The notes beneath the pieces are model-generated. The model made no database searches, was not told the DNA's origin, and saw only the letters and a list, made by a program, of their open reading frames with translations. A DNA stretch of 64,000 nt from Trichosporon coremiiforme (taxonomy: Eukaryota; Basidiomycota; Tremellomycetes; Trichosporonales; Trichosporonaceae): positions 177,305 to 241,304 of the forward strand of contig BCJJ01000009.1 in the NCBI GenBank assembly GCA_039545355.1, read 5' to 3'. A program made the translations under genes and the position numbers. Positions 21,186-31,735 of the stretch are shown in pieces (positions within the stretch are counted from its first letter, which is position 1; every line of letters starts with the position of its first letter).

Positions 21186-23808
21186 TCACGCAAGATAGTT
21201 GAGTACGTTGCGTTCCTGCTCTGAGCGGGCCAGGAACTCGCGCTCTATAAGGCTCTCGACACGCTTCTTGATTTCCTTCACGTCGGGAGGGAAGCGCTTT
21301 GACACATCGACGACGACGGCGTCGATGAGCTGCGCAAGCGGCAGGGTCTTGCGCGCCTTCATGATGCGCACGATCGTGGCCTCCAGCACGGACACGCGGT
21401 CCACAAGCACCTGTTCGTTTGTCTCCTTGCTCTCCTCCTTGCTGAGGTCCTGCTGGATCTGGTTGATCTTGAACTTGATGCGGTCGCTGTGGAACTTCTT
21501 GTTCAGGAAGAACTCGTCCTCCGGGTTCACCTCCTTTCCCGACGGCCGTTTCAGTAGCACGCGAGTGCCCTTCCGTCCCATCGCGAGCGACTGCAGTGTA
21601 CGCACCAGCTCGGAGGTCTCGATGCCCGTCCGCCGCTGAATCTCGGCGCACGTCAGAACGTCCTCCTCGTTGTACAGCAGCAGTACGACCGCCTGGAACA
21701 ACGAGAGCGTGATCTCGTACTTGCCTGCGCCGAGGCGTGTGGTCATGACCACCGTGGCCAGCTGGTGTCGCCAAGACAGCTTGCGGTTCTTATGTTGTGA
21801 CGTGTACCAAGTCGTGAAGGAGTCGAGCGCGCTCTGTAGCCCCGGGGTGAGCTTCAGCGCCCATCCGTCCTTCAGCAGCTTGTACGTCGGCCATGCCGAC
21901 TCCGTGAGCACGTTCGCAGTGAAGTCGCTGTGGTCCTTGAAGTCGTCCGGGTTCTTCGCCTTCGCGGCCTGGTACCCTTTCACAAGTCTTGAGTCAGCTT
22001 CCATTCCGTCATTCAACCTTACGTCTCAGACAGCTGCAGGTCCTTCATCATGACGTCTCCTGACGTGAACTCCTCGCCCATTTCTACACGTCAGCTGTTG
22101 CCCTGACCTTATAAGCTTACCTCTCTGCAGCTTGATAATCATGTTGCGCTCCATGTCGTCACTCGCTGACTTGTTGAGCAGCAGACGCTTCGAGAGACCG
22201 CTGGTGTAGAAAGCGCGGAACACGTCCTTGTCGGGGGTGAAGCCAACAAGCGCGACAATCTCGTCCAGGAGCGCGTTGAATTCGTCCTCGCCGTCCTTTG
22301 GTCCGCGACGCATCACGCTGTCGAGGTGCTTTGCGATCCACTCGGCCGGCGCATTTTGTCGACTGCCAAGACCAGCCTTGAAGCCTGCACGCACCGCATC
22401 CTCGAGCTCGAGCTGAGCCTGCGACTTGATTTTCGGCTCTGGCGGCGAGACGGACGGCCACTCTGGTTCTCGTCCGCGATAAATCGTGGCGGGCGATCCC
22501 GGCAGTTTACCTGCGAGCTCTCGCCTTTTGCGGGGCTGTAGACCTGATGGCGTCGATGGCCGGCTTGTTCGCGGCGTGGTTGGCGCTGCAGCACGCGTCG
22601 GCGACGTACGTCCCGCTCCGCCGAAGATCTGCCCGACGGCGCCGTCTGCGAAGCGCTTGAACTTGAGCGTGCTGTCGATCATCTGCGGGTCGTTCGCCGG
22701 ATCCGAGATGAGCTGCTTCATGCGCTGCTCGATGTGAGATCGCAGCGCACCAGCGAACACTGGGACGAGACTGCCTTCCTTGCAGAAGACGTAGAGACGG
22801 CTGAGAGCCTCCGTGTCGTCGCGGTACATCGCCTCGTCGAGAGCGGGGCGCACAACCTCGCTGGCGGGGTGCGCGACGGCTAACCGGAGGCTCTTGACAA
22901 CCTCGCTCGAGTCGCTGAAGAAGACCGACGAGCGCTCGGCTTCCTCCGCCTCCTTTGCCAGAGCCCAGGAGACGTACTCCGTTCCGGTACCGCCAGCAAC
23001 CACCGCGTTGAGCCGGTCCTGTGCCTCGCGGCTGTAGTGCTCCGCCAGGTCGTCAAGATAGACACTCGAGAGCTTCTTGAACGTCCCGAGTTTGTGAGAG
23101 AGGGCGACGACGTCTCGAACCGTACTCCGGTCAGTCGCCACCCCCTCTCGCTCGGCGTTGACCCAAGCGAGGACTTCGTTCCGGGTCTTCTCCCACAGAA
23201 GGTCGTTCTTCCACACATCGAGGGCGAAGTAGTTTGTCGCCAGTGTGGCAATGCCCTCGAGTCCCTCTTCCTTGCACCACACCCGGTCCAGGTACACAAA
23301 CACGGCAGCGAGGAGGTGCTGATGTCAGCTTATCACGCTTAGGAGTTGGATAGCTTACCACACGATCATAGTATTCCTTCCAGGTTGCGAGGAGCTTTCC
23401 GAGCCAATTCTTCTCCCGTGCCATGAGGAAGGCCCGCGAGTCTCGAACGATTCGGCTCACATACGCCTGCAGCTCGACGCTGATCTTGGTGTACAGCGTC
23501 GTGAGAGTGTCGTCTCCACGAACGACGAGCTGGTGCACTTGCTCGCTGATCTTGTGATAGGACAGGGGCGGCTGCTGGCCCTGCAGAATACTCGAGATGG
23601 AGGTCGACAAATCCTTGGCCGACACATTAATGCCGGGGACATCTGATGTCAGTAATGCTGCACCTATCGCCAACTTACCGTTGAGACCGATCTTGACAAT
23701 CCGCCCGCCACTGCGCTTGCTGGTGAGGAGGTCGGTGTGAGCATTGCGACTCGGGCGGTAGTCGCTGAAGGCGTCCGAGCGCGAGGGAAGCGCTACCAGG
23801 GGCGGCAT
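21186..23808 (-). CDS. CUL4: Cullin, CUL4-like ubiquitin-ligase scaffold
   Basis: Five exons (23808-23679, 23642-23359, 23318-22121, 22083-22023, 21987-21186) give 824 residues; introns are 35-40 nt and frame is kept at each. The cullin-repeat N-terminus leads to the conserved cullin homology region (AEWIAKHLDSVMRRG, FRAFYTSGLSKRLLLNKSAS, QLATVVMTT) and the neddylation domain, with the acceptor Lys at about 768 in IVRIMKARKTL and the family-typical C-terminus ERNVLNYLA. It would scaffold a RING E3 with DDB1-type adaptors. The closest family match by motif is CUL4 (IAKHLDS, KDVFRAFY), but CUL3 is not fully excluded without a search. A Ser/Pro/Arg-rich insertion of about 75 residues (about 371-447) interrupts cullin repeat 3. 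The gene is divergent from RPT4 with 280 bp between start codons. Confidence 0.88.
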
Positions 23809-24088
23809 GTTCAGTGATGTGAAGTCGTCAAGACAGGCAAGAAAAGCGACTTGGTCGATGATCGAGCAAGGCATGCATATCTCGTCTTCCCTCGGTCTCA
23901 TGCGCACCTTCCCTACGGTGAGGTCATCTGAGTGGAGGTACGGTGGTGGGTGCGGAGATCCCCGTTCGTCCGCCAGCCGTAAATGGGTGGATGGAATAGG
24001 TTCCGCGTTGTTCCATGACGCCGCGCGTTGAGTTGGTGATGACTTCAGCACTGGTGAGTGACCCTTCAATCTGCACAATCGATCCAAC
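23809..24088. promoter_or_regulatory. Bidirectional promoter CUL4-like / RPT4
   Basis: The 280 bp between the two start codons must serve both genes. I see no TATA element and no proteasome-associated GGTGGCAAA element in it. Confidence 0.6.
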
Positions 24089-25374
24089 ATGGCCACCGCA
24101 GAGGCATCTTCCTCAACCCCGAAGCCGGCGTACGACGACGAGAAGCTTGCCGCCCTCAAGGAGTACCGCAACGTAAGCTAGGCGGGAGTGATCTAGCTGA
24201 CAGAGCAGAAAGTCAACGAACACAGCAAGCTCTCGGAGAACCTCAAGAAGGGTGAGTTTACGGTAGCGGTAAAGGTAACTGACGTGCAGTGCGACTGAAC
24301 ATCCGCACACTTTCTTCCGACTATGATAAGACCGAGGACGACATGAAGGCGCTGCAGAGCGTGGGACAGATCATTGGCGAAGTGTTGAAGCAGTTGGACG
24401 ACGAGCGGTTCATTGTGAAGGCGTCGAGCGGACCGCGCTACGTCGTCTCGTACCGCCCAACGCTGCCTGTAGAGAAGCTGAAGGCCGGCGTTCGTGTGTC
24501 GCTCGATATGACAACGCTCACAATCATGCGTATCCTGCCGCGCGAGGTCGACCCGATGGTGTACAACATGTCGCTCGAGGACCCTGGAGCCGTGTCCTTC
24601 GCCGGAATCGGTGGTCTCGGCGAGCAGGTGCGCGAGCTGCGTGAGGTGATCGAGCTCCCGCTCATGAACCCGGAGCTGTTCGAGCGTGTGGGCATCAAGC
24701 CGCCGAAGGGTGTGCTCCTCTACGGCCCGCCGGGAACGGGCAAGACGCTTCTCGCGCGTGCCGTCGCGGCGACGCTCAACACCAACTTCCTCAAGGTCGT
24801 CTCCTCGGCCATTGTCGACAAGTACATCGGCGAGAGCGCGCGTCTTGTGCGTGAGATGTTCGCGTACGCGCGCGAGCACGAGCCCTGCATCATCTTCATG
24901 GACGAGATTGACGCCATTGGCGGCCGCCGCTTCTCAGAGGGAACTAGTGCCGACCGTGAGATCCAGCGTACCCTGATGGAGCTCCTGAACCAGATGGACG
25001 GCTTCGACTCGCTCGGCCGCACAAAGCTCATCATGGCCACGAACCGCCCCGACACGCTCGACCCAGCCCTGCTCCGTCCCGGACGCCTGGACAGGAAGAT
25101 TGAGATCCCCCTCCCGAACGAGCAGGGACGGCTCGAGATTCTCAAGATTCACGCAAAGGGTATCAACAAGTCGGGCGACATTGACTACGAGGCCGTCGTC
25201 AAGCTCTCGGACGGATTCAACGGAGCAGACCTCCGTAACATCTGTACCGAAGCGGGCATGTTTGCCATCCGCAACGAGCGCGACGCCATCATTCAGGAGG
25301 ACCTCATGAAGGCCGTCCGCAAGATCAAGGACGTCAAGAAGCACGAGACCGCGATGGACTATGAGGCGGTTTAA
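24089..25374 (+). CDS. RPT4: 26S proteasome regulatory subunit, AAA ATPase Rpt4
   Basis: Three exons (24089-24172, 24209-24251, 24290-25374) encode 403 residues; the introns are 36 and 38 nt and end CTGACAGAGCAG and CTGACGTGCAG. The N-terminal coiled coil is followed by the OB-type segment, then the AAA module: Walker A GPPGTGKT at about 188-195, Walker B IIFMDEID with Asp247/Glu248, the second region of homology [17 protein letters not shown], and the ISS motif. The segments [24 protein letters not shown] and [13 protein letters not shown] identify Rpt4/PSMC6 among the six paralogues. It forms part of the base ring that unfolds ubiquitinated substrates. Confidence 0.95.
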
Positions 25375-25592
25375 GCAGCGGCGCGACAGCAGTATAGAGA
25401 TACATTTATTCCATATATGTACAAATCCGATGTGATGTGTGATTTATGAAGCCTTGTAGGGTGATGGAGGAAGGTGGGGGCGTAATGTGGACAACGTGGT
25501 GGGAAGGGATGGGAGTGTCTATGGTGGGACTGTGGATACTATGAGATCCGGGACTATGAGACTTCTACTATTTGGACTCCTCAGTGCCTGTC

Positions 25593-27047
25593 TTACTGGC
25601 TGAGGAGGTCGTTGATGATGCGCGAGCACAGCTCAACGCCGTGCTTCACATTCTCGCGCTCCGCCTCCTCGACGCGGGGAAGCACACGGTGCCAGCGGTC
25701 AGGGTGGAACATGCGAATGGCGTCTCGGAGGACCTTCTTGCGCGCCGCCTCGTACTCCATTTCTGCCTTGTCGCGCGCGAGGTCGAGGAGGAACTCCTTG
25801 ACATTCTTGGTGCACAGGTCGTCAAGCGTGACGATGTACTCGACCTCGCCGCCCTTGGCGGCGTAGATGGGCCACGGGATGTCCTGGAACGTGAGGCGGA
25901 CGCTCTGGATCTCGCCTGTCGCGAACAGCGCCGTCGAACGCTTGACCCAGGCCTGCCGCTGCTCGGCGCGTTTGGCGGCGCGCTCCTTCTCAAGCTTCTT
26001 TGCACGCTCCCTGCGCTCGGCCTCGGCGGCACGCTCCGCCTTGTCATCGTAGTGGCCACGAGCGTACCCGGCGCTCTGGGCACGGGCAGCGCGAGCAGCA
26101 CCACTGTCCCGCGGCGCCCAGAACGGGTTTGCGTAGCCCTCACCCAGGTGCTCGTAGTAGCGGTGCTCGGACGTGTAGTCGGGGTTCGCCTCTCGCGAGG
26201 TTGGGTGTGCGCGGCGGCGGCGCTCAAAGTTTTCACGTGCAGCGTCGAACTCGTCTCGCACATGGCGCACGTACTCGTCGTCGGTGCGTCCCCCCATCGG
26301 AGGGGCACGAGAACCCGAAGGCATCCCAAAGTCGAACGGGCGGTACGCGAAGCCAGCTCCCATGCCAGCCCCCATACTCGCGAACGGGAAGTCGCGCAGC
26401 GTCTCCTCGAACCTCTCGAAGGGGTCTGGCATCCGCATGCGTCCGGAGCGATTGCTAGAGCCAGTAGACGAGGAGGCACCCGTCGCATAGCGGTGGGGGA
26501 TGCGCTGCTCGTAGCCAGTGGCCGATGGCATCTCGTCAGCGGATCCAGCCCGGCGACGTGTACTGCGCCCCGCCCCTAGAGTGTCGAACGGGTCGGGCGG
26601 CGCATACTCCTGGTAGCCGTTCGCACGAGAAATGCGCTCGTTCAAGCGCCGTTGCGCACGCTGCTCCTTCGCGAAGAGCCGCTCCGCACGCTCACGCTGC
26701 GTCTCCTTCCTGATTGTCAGCTTCCTCGGGGCTTTCGAACAGCTGCCGCACCTTCCACGTCCTTCGCGCTCCCGACGCCCTCCCAAAGCAATGCGACTGA
26801 ACAGCGAGCTGATCTCCGCCATATCGTTCATTGAATCCATGATGGACTGGATCTGAGCCTCGTCCACGCTGTCATGACGGGAGCTAGACTGGACAGAAGA
26901 CGAGCTCGTAGAGGAGGTGCGAGAGTTAGAGTGTCCGCGCCCGCCGAACACCGTCGTGGTAGTTCGGGAGAAAGAGAAGTGGTTGGGGCCGGTTTCAACC
27001 TCGGTGACCGTTACGCCGTTCGGCGTGCGCTTGACGTGTCGCACCAT
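25593..27047 (-). CDS. Hypothetical protein with C-terminal J-like/NFKBIL1-type motif
   Basis: A single exon of 484 residues from ATG 27047. The N-terminal half is Ser/Arg/Gly-rich and disordered. A lysine/glutamate/alanine-rich helix of about 45 residues (KAERAAEAERRERAKKLEKE type) precedes a compact C-terminal domain of about 120 residues with ARKKVLRDAIRMFHPDRWHR at about residues 430-452. The HPDRW core resembles the J-domain-like end of NFKBIL1-type proteins (WHPDKF) found in many basidiomycete hypotheticals; the lone HPD suggests a possible Hsp70 contact, but a full J domain is not visible. Cytosolic or nuclear location is inferred from the absence of signals. Its 3' end faces RPT4 with 218 bp between. 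Confidence 0.75.
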   Translation of the reverse strand: MVRHVKRTPNGVTVTEVETGPNHFSFSRTTTTVFGGRGHSNSRTSSTSSSSVQSSSRHDSVDEAQIQSIMDSMNDMAEISSLFSRIALGGRREREGRGRCGSCSKAPRKLTIRKETQRERAERLFAKEQRAQRRLNERISRANGYQEYAPPDPFDTLGAGRSTRRRAGSADEMPSATGYEQRIPHRYATGASSSTGSSNRSGRMRMPDPFERFEETLRDFPFASMGAGMGAGFAYRPFDFGMPSGSRAPPMGGRTDDEYVRHVRDEFDAARENFERRRRAHPTSREANPDYTSEHRYYEHLGEGYANPFWAPRDSGAARAARAQSAGYARGHYDDKAERAAEAERRERAKKLEKERAAKRAEQRQAWVKRSTALFATGEIQSVRLTFQDIPWPIYAAKGGEVEYIVTLDDLCTKNVKEFLLDLARDKAEMEYEAARKKVLRDAIRMFHPDRWHRVLPRVEEAERENVKHGVELCSRIINDLLSQ

Positions 27048-27489
27048 AGCTCAACCAGAAACGAGTTGAGTGGATCGTGCGATAGGAAGGAATGAGGAGC
27101 GGAGAGGAGAAGGGAGATGTCGGGATGTGGAAGGGGGTAGAGCGAGGAAGTTTGTGGGAAACCGAGCAGGTGGGAAGAAGCAAAACACTTACAGGCGTAT
27201 CCGTGACGGGCGCGGTATGTCGTAGTCGCGCGAGGGCGACATGCGTGCGGTTTGTGCGAGAAGCACAAGGTATGAAGTTGACTGACAATGACAATGCAAC
27301 ACGAAGATATGTGTGTCGCTACGGTCATCGCATGTACTCTGCCCCGTCCCCGCCCTCCCTCCCCCGATCTCGCGTCATACCTGCCGCCTGCAATGTTCGT
27401 CGTCGTTGGGTGGCAAAAGACAAATTCATGATCACGTGACATTAATGCTCCTCGGACAACCTCGAACGCTCCACCCCCGAAACATCTAG

Positions 27490-27570
27490 TTCCTGTTCGT
27501 ATAACGGCTAGTATGCTCGCTTGTCACGTGACTATCGCGGGAGATCGGAGTTCGATTCTCCGACAGGAAG
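27490..27570 (+). tRNA. tRNA-Asp (GTC) with 9 nt intron
   Basis: A perfect 7 bp acceptor stem (TTCCTGT with ACAGGAA), a D arm of the fungal Asp type (GTATAACGGCTAGTA), a T arm CGGAG-TTCGATT-CTCCG and discriminator G. The anticodon arm CTCGC/GCGGG folds only if CGTGACTAT after TTGTCA is removed as a 9 nt intron at the canonical position 37/38. The mature length is 72 nt. Anticodon GTC reads Asp. Confidence 0.85.
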
Positions 27571-27879
27571 CTCTTCTTTTTCGCTTTCTTCCTGCTTGTT
27601 GCTTGCATGAGAGGTCTGCTTTTGGAAGAGAGAAGGTCTTGTTGGAGTCAGTGGAAGAGTGACAACCGGCAATTCGGGTTGTGTGTTTCAGAACTCTGCG
27701 CTGAGATCTACGCTCTGAGGGGCGCGAACAAAATTCGTCTGCTGCGGGAGTCCGTGTGGCGGTTCCTGGCATGTTCATGTTCATCTCTTGTGTTAGCCAA
27801 CGAGAGCACATACTCATCGCAGAGAACGCCTCCCAACGTTCCCCAAAAGGTAAAAGCTTTCGAACACTTGCGTATTCCG

Positions 27880-27951
27880 TGCCCCCACTCAGAATCGAAC
27901 TGAGATCTAGAGATTATGAGACTCGCGTACTGACCATTATACTATAGGGGC
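27880..27951 (-). tRNA. tRNA-Met (CAT), elongator type
   Basis: 72 nt on the minus strand without intron. Acceptor stem GCCCCTA with TGGGGGC (one G-T pair), discriminator A, T arm CTCAG-TTCGATT-CTGAG. The anticodon loop CTCATAA with flanking T-T mismatch resembles elongator Met tRNA of yeasts. The D arm is of the TAGTATAATGGTCAGTAC type. A decoding identity other than Met is unlikely for anticodon CAT. Confidence 0.85.
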
Positions 27952-28539
27952 GCTGGGTGATCGCCGAGACGATTCACGGGACAGCGGTAGCGGCGTCCGT
28001 CATAGCCTGTGACGAGGTTGGGATAACGAAGCAGGGTGCGGAAGCGACTTCGGACGGGAGATACGGCGACAGCATGAGGTTGTATACATGTCCGAGGCGC
28101 AGCGTCGACGCCCTGTGGACGCGAAGGGCGGGAGTGTGACGATTGAGGGCAACTGTGTCTCGTGAGGAGGGCACGGCTTGAACATACAGTCGGGGTTCAC
28201 ACAGGTGAGTGAAGTCGACTCGCCTCGGCCTACGCCCTCTATCTCATGAGCTGCATCGTATCCCCCTATACTCTAGTGCATCGGGCCGACCCGAGCCCCT
28301 CTCGACGTTGTATCTACCCGTCCGGTCAATGCCTCCTGTACTACCCCGTGACAACAGCACGGCTTCTCGGACCCGCCGCACCGACCCAAGCTCATGACTT
28401 CTGAGCTTGCAACCAACCTCTGGGATCTTGCCACCGCCTATTCGCAGGTTGACCATGGAACCTCCGCTCGTGCTTCAACACAACCACGCCTATCACCATA
28501 CTAGCATTCGCCATCACTCCCGATTGCTCCACCGCACTA

Positions 28540-29437
28540 AACTAGGGTCACAGGTTAAGTCGAACGGATGCGCACGGTCCCGTCATCGTCAACCTCGCCG
28601 TGGCTCATGTTCTGATCCATAACTCATGCAACGGTACTCTTTATGCCTAGAAACTCCGCGTAGAGCCGAAAGGAATGCTTGGCAGCTCGGACAAATGGAG
28701 CTGCAGAGCGCACCGTGCATACTGGCCACCACACCACCACAATAAAGCTGCATGTCACCNNNNNNNNNNNNNNNNNNNNNNNNNNNNNNNNNNNNNNNNN
28801 NNNNNNNNNNNNNNNNNNNNNNNNNNNNNNNNNNNNNNNNNNNNNNNNNNNNNNNNNNNNNNNNNNNNNNNNNNNNNNNNNNNNNNNNNNNNNNNNNNNN
28901 NNNNNNNNNNNNNNNNNNNNNNNNNNNNNNNNNNNNNNNNNNNNNNNNNNNNNNNNNNNNNNNNNNNNNNNNNNNNNNNNNNNNNNNNNNNNNNNNNNNN
29001 NNNNNNNNNNNNNNNNNNNNNNNNNNNNNNNNNNNNNNNNNNNNNNNNNNNNNNNNNNNNNNNNNNNNNNNNNNNNNNNNNNNNNNNNNNNNNNNNNNNN
29101 NNNNNNNNNNNNNNNNNNNNNNNNNNNNNNNNNNNNNNNNNNNNNNNNNNNNNNNNNNNNNNNNNNNNNNNNNNNNNNNNNNNNNNNNNNNNNNNNNNNN
29201 NNNNNNNNNCCTAACAGGATCAAGGACACCATCTCTGCTAATGGAGGACACATTAAGTATTGATCCCAGGTGCACCATGCTTCGTATATAGGTTACCAAG
29301 ACTCCCATGCACGTGGAACAACTGTTTATAGAGCAAGAAACATGCATATGCATGAGTTATTCGTGGTTGCAGCGAGGTCGACAGTTCACGGCCTCGTTTG
29401 TGGCACCACTCGTTCGACTTAACCTGTGACCCTAGTT
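28540..29437. mobile_element. TIR DNA transposon (Tc1/mariner-like by TA duplication), interior unsequenced
   Basis: An exact 27 bp terminal inverted repeat beginning AACTAGGGTCACAGGTTAAG lies at 28540-28566 and, inverted, at 29411-29437. Both ends are bordered by TA (28538-28539 and 29438-29439), as expected of a TA target duplication. Imperfect inverted similarity continues inward for about 80 bp (for example ATAACTCATGC on both sides). The middle is a run of 450 N (28760-29209), so no transposase can be read; size and class are provisional. With about 900 bp it may be a non-autonomous (MITE-like) copy. Confidence 0.75.
28760..29209. other. Assembly gap (450 N)
   Basis: A run of N that lies entirely within the transposon, consistent with a repeat-induced break in the assembly. 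Confidence 0.99.
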
Positions 29438-29499
29438 TACAGCACGGGGCCATCCTCCTCTTCACTTGACAATCGCCAGCACGTCACCGGAACCCGATT

Positions 29500-30902
29500 A
29501 TGTCCCAAGACATCAAGGTCACCGTAGCGGTATTGCTGCCGGGTGAAGAGTCGCGCAGCATCCCGAGCACTGACTCTGTCCCGGTTCAAGTGTCCCGTAC
29601 GCGGGATGGTGGCGAGAATCAAAGAGGCCATTTCCAAGTGGCCATCACGGTCTCAATCCCGCGACCATCAGTGCAGCTATCGTCGTCACAGCTCCCTCCC
29701 ATTCACCAAATTCCAGTCCCTGCGGGACGCTCGGTTTGCTGCACCTGCCACCGTCATGGAGATGAGGCACAGCTTCATGCACCCGGCCCACCGTCTGCGA
29801 GAACGAGTGCGAGTGCGGCCACCCATGCCACTTCTACAGCCCATGGTGCCCGTGCCTTCACTCACAGCTCATCATCGGAACTACAAGAAGAGCTTCGGAG
29901 GTCGGAGCCCGTGTGCCCCGGTACAGCTGGGGCACGCCTAATTCCCCTATCGTCCGCGCTCGCACACATTCGTCCTCTGTCTCTGCTTTACCGCCGGCAC
30001 AACCAGCCCTCGAGAGCAAACCTCCGGACGACGGCAAGCCCAAAGCCAAGCTCTGCAAGTAATGGCTCCAAGGACCGTTTAAGCAGCCAGACGGGACAAG
30101 GTAAGGAGATGACGACGATGATGCCGCTGTGGAGGAGGAGTGCAAGAAGGTGTGTGAGGATGATAGGGCTTCTGACGATGGCGAGAGCGAGAGCACGGAC
30201 GGCAGGAAGAGTGACAGTGACAGCGATGACGAAAGCGGCAGCGACGATAGCAGCGACAGTGGAGGGAGTGCGGCGAGCACCGGCGACGAGAGTGGAAGCA
30301 CCAGTGTCGATGGCAGTGGGAGTGACGATGACAACAACCGTGAAAACCGCAGTGGCTACAAGAATGACGGAAGGGGGCATGGGGAAGAGGAAGAGAACAT
30401 TCCTCAGGGTAGAGAGGCCGATGAAAGGGGCAGAAGGCAAGGCAGCGATGCGGAAGGCAACAACGCCATTGACGAAGACAGCGACGACCGCAGCCAAAAA
30501 ATCACAGAGCGCGGTCCCGACAAACACCAACGCCAAAGGTGCTCCGCGAATGACCTACCCGGGCACAGAAATCTGCCTTACCAGCTCTCATCTTCTTCCT
30601 CGCAGAAGGCAGACCTCGCCACGCCCACACCTTACATCATGAACGCACCTGCGACCCAGCTCACCGGCCCCCAGCCCGACACGCCAGTGATCAACCGGCG
30701 CGCATCTGTGCTGTGGAATCTTGCGCGCCAGAAAGCAGCCAAGGATCTTGCAGAAGCTGAAACGCGTCACAGTGAAGTCAGCGAGGCGTACAGAGCCACT
30801 CAGATCGAGACCTACTCTGAGTTGAAGGTGTTTCGGGGTCGTTTGCTGGGTATGCCGAAGTGGGGCTGTGGCCGGATAGGCCGCAGGATGGAACCTTGTT
30901 GA
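29500..30902 (+). pseudogene. Locus B: acidic Ser/Asp-rich coding remnant
   Basis: One plus-strand frame (30129-30902, no ATG at its 5' end) reads a long Ser/Asp/Gly/Glu-rich stretch (ESTDGRKSDSDSDDE type), then a Pro/Thr-rich linker and an Ala/Glu/Arg helix likely to form a coiled coil (ARQKAAKDLAEAETRHSEV). Upstream in the same frame lie coding-like blocks interrupted by TAA at about 30058-30060 and at about 30100-30102; short GTAATG or GTAAGG donors at the stops could mean introns, but no good acceptor with branch site is seen. The overlapping frame 29500-30642, which has an ATG, reads Thr/Ala/Arg-rich peptide with no protein-like features and is probably a shadow. The acidic-plus-coil plan resembles locus A. 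Function unknown. Confidence 0.35.
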
Positions 30903-31735
30903 CTCGACGTCACATGGAGGTAGTGTCACGGACAGGTCGTAGGATTCCGAGTGATTTTTTGGTACTGTACAGGGACTGCGAGCGATGTAGAGGGCTACCC
31001 GCGGGACCTCAGTGGCGGTTCGCACTGTGATGCTGCGGTGGTTGCTGACGTCGGTAGTCCGAGCAGCGCTCCAGACACCAGTGACGACGCCGGTTGTGGC
31101 ATTAGAGCCCGGCCACAGCCGCTGGACTGATCACTGGGCACAGCACAGCGCTCAGTTGCAGTCCTCAGGATGGGTTGATCACCCGGAGTGTCGATGCGCG
31201 TGCACGATGCCATGTATTCGCAAGCAGGGTAACCACAAAGGCGGCGGCGTGTTCCGCTTCGTCAGAGATACCCGTAAGCCTTACCTGTGACTCTGTGCAG
31301 GCCTTCTTCGGTGTCCGTGGTTGCTCAGCAATACGAAAGTCCTCAATGCGTCGCTGAGTGCCACGGAATGAAGTTGCTCCCCCTTATCGTCGGTGGCGCC
31401 CCCCTACGTCTGGCACTTTCCGCATAGCAGTTCCGCCCACCCCGCATGCGAGACCCGCAACTTGGTGCGCACTCCAAGCACGTCAGCCTCTACGCAGTCC
31501 TCGATGCATCCCCGGATCCGTGCACTGCATATGCTCAAGCGCTGCTGGGCCGGCGGGCAGGGCACGGTGACCACGTGGTCAGAGCGCGTCTGCCTGTTTC
31601 GCGCAAGTCCGGTCCGCTTAGGCCACCTCACCATTTGCCGGAGCACGCACATCATAAAGTCTGAATCGCTCTCGTAACATCACCTATCCTTCCATCACAA
31701 CACACCGCATCCCACCTCATCACATTCCTTCAATC
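30903..31735. other. Intergenic, no gene recognised
   Basis: Probably the promoter and leader of the DUF829 gene; TC-rich just before its ATG. No other structure seen. Confidence 0.45.

Larger units (their letters stand above)
27048..28537. other. Intergenic region carrying two tRNA genes
   Basis: Apart from the two tRNAs listed, no gene is seen. ATCACGTGAC occurs near 27430-27439 and could be a bHLH site for the upstream hypothetical gene. Confidence 0.5.

Noticed and set aside
28538..29439. LTR retrotransposon
   Set aside because: The ends are inverted, not direct, repeats, and TA borders fit a cut-and-paste element.
29500..30642. 380-codon frame with ATG over locus B
   Set aside because: Thr/Ala/Arg-rich without helices or motifs, while the overlapping frame has an acidic domain and coiled coil; treated as shadow.
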